From: an uncultured Collinsella sp.
Lineage (GTDB): Bacteria > Actinomycetota > Coriobacteriia > Coriobacteriales > Coriobacteriaceae
DNA length: 8,483 nt
Assembly (NCBI GenBank): GCA_900553475.1
Contig: USEF01000065.1
Coordinates: 1-8,483, forward strand
Direction of reading: 5' to 3'
This document shows positions 6,873 through 8,483 of the stretch, piece by piece (within the stretch, counting starts at the first letter, position 1; every line of letters starts with the position of its first letter). The notes beneath the pieces are model-generated. The model was not told the origin of the DNA, did not search any database, and saw only the letters and a program-made list of their open reading frames with translations. Position numbers and translations under genes: made by a program.

Positions 6873-6902
6873 TTGACAGGAACAACTGTTCGAAGATAAT
6901 AA
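6873..6902 (+). promoter_or_regulatory. Sigma70-type promoter for the LysM gene (P1)
   Basis: A perfect -35 TTGACA (6873-6878) is followed by an AT-rich -10 region, best read as GATAAT (6895-6900, 16-nt spacer) or TAATAA (6897-6902, 18-nt spacer). LexA box 2 lies wholly in the spacer. The expected transcript starts near 6907-6909, leaving a leader of about 80 nt. The same AT-rich element reads TATTAT on the - strand (6904-6899 or 6901-6896) and could be the lexA -10, though no good -35 accompanies it in that direction. Confidence 0.6.
6879..6892. promoter_or_regulatory. LexA (SOS) box 2
   Basis: GGAACAACTGTTCG matches CGAAC-N4-GTTCG except for the first base. It begins directly after the TTGACA at 6873-6878 and fills the spacer of the promoter facing the LysM gene, so LexA bound here should exclude RNA polymerase. 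Confidence 0.85.
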
Positions 6903-6906
6903 TAAC

Positions 6907-6920
6907 CGAACATTCGTTCT
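6907..6920. promoter_or_regulatory. LexA (SOS) box 3
   Basis: CGAACATTCGTTCT matches CGAAC-N4-GTTCG except for the last base. It falls about where transcription from the LysM-facing promoter should start, and it would lie upstream of any lexA promoter using the shared AT-rich element at 6896-6904. Confidence 0.85.
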
Positions 6921-6945
6921 CGCGCTAGACATTTTTGTCCGCGCG
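6921..6945 (+). repeat. Imperfect foldback in the LysM gene leader
   Basis: CGCGC-TA-GACA-TTTT-TGTC-C-GCGCG: an inner 4-bp stem with a TTTT loop and an outer 5-bp GC stem, separated by a small asymmetric internal loop. It would be in the 5' leader if transcription starts at P1, directly after LexA box 3. No T-tract follows, so it does not look like a terminator. Confidence 0.4.
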
Positions 6946-6955
6946 GCTTGATAAA
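6926..6955 (+). promoter_or_regulatory. Possible second, weaker promoter for the LysM gene (P2)
   Basis: TAGACA (6926-6931, one mismatch to TTGACA) and GATAAA (6950-6955, two mismatches to TATAAT) are separated by 18 nt. It lies just downstream of LexA box 3, so it might escape full repression. It would give a leader of about 25 nt. The hexamer match alone is weak evidence. Confidence 0.28.
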
Positions 6956-6987
6956 ACTGTTCTCAGCAAAACACGCGAGAGGAGAAC

Positions 6988-7440
6988 ATGATGAACGCAA
7001 CGAATATGGTCCAGGGAAACCTTGCCCTTAAACTCGAGACGCCTGCAGAACCCACTTTTACGGTTGTTCAGGGTGGCCGCTCCGGCTTTCAGCCTTTGAC
7101 CGTAAAGCCTGCTCGCAATCAGCAGGCTGTAGTTGCGCCGGCCCGCGTTGCCCTGAAGGTTCCGACGATTGTCGCCGTTGCCGTTGCGCTTACGCTCTTC
7201 GTTGTCCTCGCTACGTCGGTCTTTAGCGCTCGTCACGCCGCGTATGCCGAGTCCGTTTCCAACGTTACCTACGAGACTATTCGCGTTCAGCCTGGTGATT
7301 CTCTTTGGTCGCTTGCCGAGGAATATCCTATCGAAGGCCTTTCCACGCAAGAGACTTCCGACATGATCCGTAACGTCAATCATCTGGAGCATGGTTCGCT
7401 CGCCGCCGGTGCGCATCTTAAGGTTCCTGCTCGTTCGTAA
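6988..7440 (+). CDS. LysM-domain membrane protein, probable SOS cell-division inhibitor (YneA/Rv2719c-like)
   Basis: This is a 150-residue protein with a cytoplasmic N-terminal stretch (1-57), one hydrophobic segment (about 59-80), and a C-terminal LysM domain (about 96-147: YETIRVQPGDSLWSLAEEYP...LAAGAHLKVP) expected outside the membrane to bind peptidoglycan. AYA at 85-87 after the hydrophobic segment could be a signal-peptidase site, giving a released LysM fragment. It is divergent from lexA and its promoter contains a LexA box, as for Bacillus yneA and mycobacterial Rv2719c, which delay division after DNA damage. Sequence similarity to those proteins is general (TM plus LysM), so the role is inferred mainly from layout and operators. 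The AGGAG at 6980-6984 is 3 nt from this ATG and 6 nt from the next ATG at 6991, so translation may start at either Met. Confidence 0.85.
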   Translation: MMNATNMVQGNLALKLETPAEPTFTVVQGGRSGFQPLTVKPARNQQAVVAPARVALKVPTIVAVAVALTLFVVLATSVFSARHAAYAESVSNVTYETIRVQPGDSLWSLAEEYPIEGLSTQETSDMIRNVNHLEHGSLAAGAHLKVPARS

Positions 7441-7453
7441 TCATTATCGCGCT

Positions 7454-7497
7454 GCGCATGGTACCCTTGTTATCGTTTAAGAGGAGGTACCATGCGC
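7454..7497 (+). repeat. Perfect 12-bp inverted repeat enclosing the nrdR start codon
   Basis: The left arm GCGCATGGTACC (7454-7465) is the exact reverse complement of the right arm GGTACCATGCGC (7486-7497), with a 20-nt loop between. The right arm contains the last GG of the Shine-Dalgarno, the whole nrdR ATG and the second codon; the loop holds the rest of the Shine-Dalgarno. In mRNA this would form a strong hairpin that hides the start codon. As DNA, the arm centres are 32 bp apart, about three helical turns, so an operator pair is also possible. The arms do not resemble the known NrdR box. Confidence 0.75.
7481..7487 (+). promoter_or_regulatory. nrdR ribosome binding site, close-set and partly inside a hairpin arm
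   Basis: GAGGAGG is a near-perfect Shine-Dalgarno, but it stands only 4 nt from the ATG at 7492, closer than usual, and its last two G are paired in the 12-bp inverted repeat. It is the strongest Shine-Dalgarno of the right block. Confidence 0.7.
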
Positions 7498-7935
7498 TGT
7501 CCCAAATGTGGCAAGGCACATACCCGCGTCGTTGATTCCCGTATGCAGGAGTCAAATAACACCATTAAGCGCCGTCGCGAATGTTGCTCGTGTAACTATC
7601 GCTTTACAACGTTTGAGCGATGCGAAGACCCAATCGAGGTCATTAAGTCAGACGGAACCAAGCAGCGGTTCGATCGCAATAAGCTGCTCGTCGGCTTGAT
7701 GCGCGCCACCATCAAGCGTGATATCGATACTAAGAAGCTCAATGAGATTATCGACGACATCGAGGTCGAGCTGCGCTCTCGCACGCTGACGGCCGTCACG
7801 TCCCATGAGTTGGGTGACATGGTGCTCAAGCGCTTGGCCAAGATCGACAAGGTGGCCTACATCCGCTTTGCCTCGGTCTACCGCGATTTCAAAGACGTCG
7901 ATGAGTTTCTGCAAGAGCTCGACAAGCTAAGGTGA
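7492..7935 (+). CDS. nrdR: Transcriptional repressor NrdR
   Basis: NrdR represses ribonucleotide reductase genes, sensing ATP/dATP through its ATP-cone. The 147-residue protein starts with the family signature: a zinc ribbon with C3, C6, C31 and C34 (MRCPKCGKAHTRVVDSR, then RRRECCSCNYRFTTFER). The ATP-cone follows from about residue 49 (PIEVIKSDGTKQRFDRNKL) to 139. Residue 32 is an extra Cys next to a zinc ligand. The start is fixed by the invariant MRCP and the GAGGAGG at 7481-7487. It lies 51 nt after the LysM gene with no clear terminator between, so LysM-gene transcripts may continue into it. The order lexA / LysM-TM protein / nrdR is also that of Mycobacterium tuberculosis. The stop TGA overlaps the dut Shine-Dalgarno region. 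Confidence 0.97.
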   Translation: MRCPKCGKAHTRVVDSRMQESNNTIKRRRECCSCNYRFTTFERCEDPIEVIKSDGTKQRFDRNKLLVGLMRATIKRDIDTKKLNEIIDDIEVELRSRTLTAVTSHELGDMVLKRLAKIDKVAYIRFASVYRDFKDVDEFLQELDKLR

Positions 7936-7939
7936 TTCC

Positions 7940-8383
7940 ATGCCCAACATTACCGTCAACATAAAGCGTCTCGACCCCACCGTCGAGCTTCCCAAATACG
8001 CCCATCCCACCGATGCCGGCTTGGATTTGCGCTCCAACGAGGACTGCGTCCTGAAGCCCTTCGAACGTCGTCTGGTCTCTACTGGGCTGGCCATCGCCTT
8101 GCCCGATGGCTACGCCGGCTTCGTCCAGCCCCGCAGCGGCTTGGCCATCAAGCAGGGCCTGTCTATAGTTAACACGCCGGGCCTCATCGACGCCCACTAC
8201 CGAGGAGAACTCAAGGTTATCCTCATCAACCTGGACCCCTCCAACAACATCCAAATCAACAAAGGCGACCGCATAGCCCAGCTCGTCATCCAAGAAGTCC
8301 CCACGGTTAACCTCATAGAAGTAGAAGAACTAGACGAAACCGACCGAGGCAACGGAGGCTTCGGCTCCTCTGGCGTCGCCTAG
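7940..8383 (+). CDS. dut: Deoxyuridine 5'-triphosphate nucleotidohydrolase (dUTPase)
   Basis: dUTPase hydrolyses dUTP to dUMP and pyrophosphate, keeping uracil out of DNA and feeding dTMP synthesis; the family is a homotrimer. The 147-residue length is typical. All five motifs are present: 1 AGLDLRS (26-32), 2 PRSGLAIKQGL (64-74), 3 NTPGLIDAHYRGEL (78-91, catalytic D84 and uracil-stacking Y87), 4 GDRIAQLVI (109-117), 5 RGNGGFGSSG (136-145). The start at 7940 follows AAGG (7929-7932) by 7 nt, and that site overlaps the nrdR stop, so the two are probably coupled. Codon use differs from its neighbours: C-ending codons dominate, and the 3' end uses ATA, GTA, CTA, CGA and GGA, which are scarce elsewhere in the window. 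Together with nrdR it forms a dNTP-pool pair. Confidence 0.97.
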   Translation: MPNITVNIKRLDPTVELPKYAHPTDAGLDLRSNEDCVLKPFERRLVSTGLAIALPDGYAGFVQPRSGLAIKQGLSIVNTPGLIDAHYRGELKVILINLDPSNNIQINKGDRIAQLVIQEVPTVNLIEVEELDETDRGNGGFGSSGVA

Positions 8384-8412
8384 TTGCTTCCGTCCGCTCA
8401 CCCGTGGGAGGG

Positions 8413-8482
8413 CCCTATATATCATCCCATGCTCAAACACTCTCGCTGCGCTGCGAAACTGCGCGTGGAACGATATATAGGG
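8413..8482. repeat. Long-spaced inverted repeat after dut, possible foldback
   Basis: CCCTATATATC (8413-8423) and GATATATAGGG (8472-8482) are perfect 11-bp inverted copies. Inside them CCATGC (8427-8432) can pair with GCGTGG (8463-8468) using one G-U pair, leaving a symmetric 3x3 internal loop, and TCGC/GCGA (8443-8446, 8453-8456) can form a small inner stem. The CTATATAT cores resemble the centre of the NrdR box (CWATATATWG), but the flanks do not fit and the site spacing of 56 bp is not the usual 31-32 bp. No coding gene is seen from 8384 to the window end. Confidence 0.55.
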
Positions 8483-8483
8483 G

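Noticed and set aside
6828..6932. 35-residue N-terminal extension of LexA
   Set aside because: It would make the operator array coding; MARKITKRQQ at 6827 has a well-placed AGAGGA and matches LexA N-termini.
6951..6962. A fourth LexA half-site (AACTGTTC) near 6955-6962
   Set aside because: Only the right half matches; the left half reads ATAA instead of GAAC and it breaks the 28-bp spacing.
7458..7535. 25-codon upstream frame starting at the ATG in the left arm and overlapping nrdR
   Set aside because: No Shine-Dalgarno precedes it and its product has no recognisable features; the ATG follows from the inverted repeat.
8415..8480. A pair of NrdR boxes
   Set aside because: Only the AT core fits; the flanking ACA/TGT positions mismatch and the 56-bp spacing is not the usual 31-32 bp, so it is reported only as an inverted repeat.
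1..8483. CRISPR array, tRNA, rRNA or insertion sequence
   Set aside because: No regularly spaced direct repeats, cloverleaf-like sequences, rRNA motifs, transposase or terminal repeats with target duplications were seen.

Overview
The window reads as chromosomal housekeeping DNA from a high-GC Gram-positive bacterium. The most likely source is a member of the Coriobacteriia, probably Collinsella or a close relative. This rests on protein character, on the rny/spoVS/miaB and lexA/LysM/nrdR gene orders, and on Gram-positive-type LexA operators (CGAAC-N4-GTTCG); no database search was possible. Genes are tightly packed. No mobile element, CRISPR array, tRNA or rRNA was seen.

Left block (1-5494, all + strand): the 3' end of rny (RNase Y), a 361-residue GHKL-type ATPase, spoVS, miaB, miaA and hflX. 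The rny/ATPase junction is 1 nt, and both miaB/miaA and miaA/hflX overlap as TAATG, so much of the block is probably one transcript with coupled translation. It combines mRNA decay (RNase Y), tRNA A37 modification (MiaA adds the isopentenyl group, MiaB the methylthio group) and ribosome rescue (HflX). Two junctions carry unusual sequence: an 18-bp palindrome before spoVS and an 11-C homopolymer before miaB.

Middle block (5479-6827, - strand): lexA, followed through another TAATG overlap by a small multi-membrane acyltransferase of the heparan-alpha-glucosaminide N-acetyltransferase type. The acyltransferase runs tail-to-tail into hflX with a 16-nt overlap. A terminator-like hairpin lies inside its last codons.

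Regulatory hub (6841-6987): the divergent lexA/LysM intergenic region holds three LexA-type operators. Each is 14 bp, separated by exactly 14 bp. The middle one fills the spacer of a promoter that points toward the LysM gene.

Right block (6988-8383, + strand): a single-pass membrane protein with a C-terminal LysM domain, then nrdR and dut. The order lexA / LysM-TM protein / nrdR matches the SOS division-inhibitor arrangement of Firmicutes and Actinobacteria (YneA in Bacillus, Rv2719c in Mycobacterium). The right side therefore looks like a DNA-damage and dNTP-pool cluster: division arrest, control of ribonucleotide reductase genes, and dUTP removal. The nrdR start codon lies in one arm of a perfect 12-bp inverted repeat, the most striking unexplained structure here. 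The last 100 bases hold no gene but contain an 11-bp inverted repeat that frames a longer foldback.
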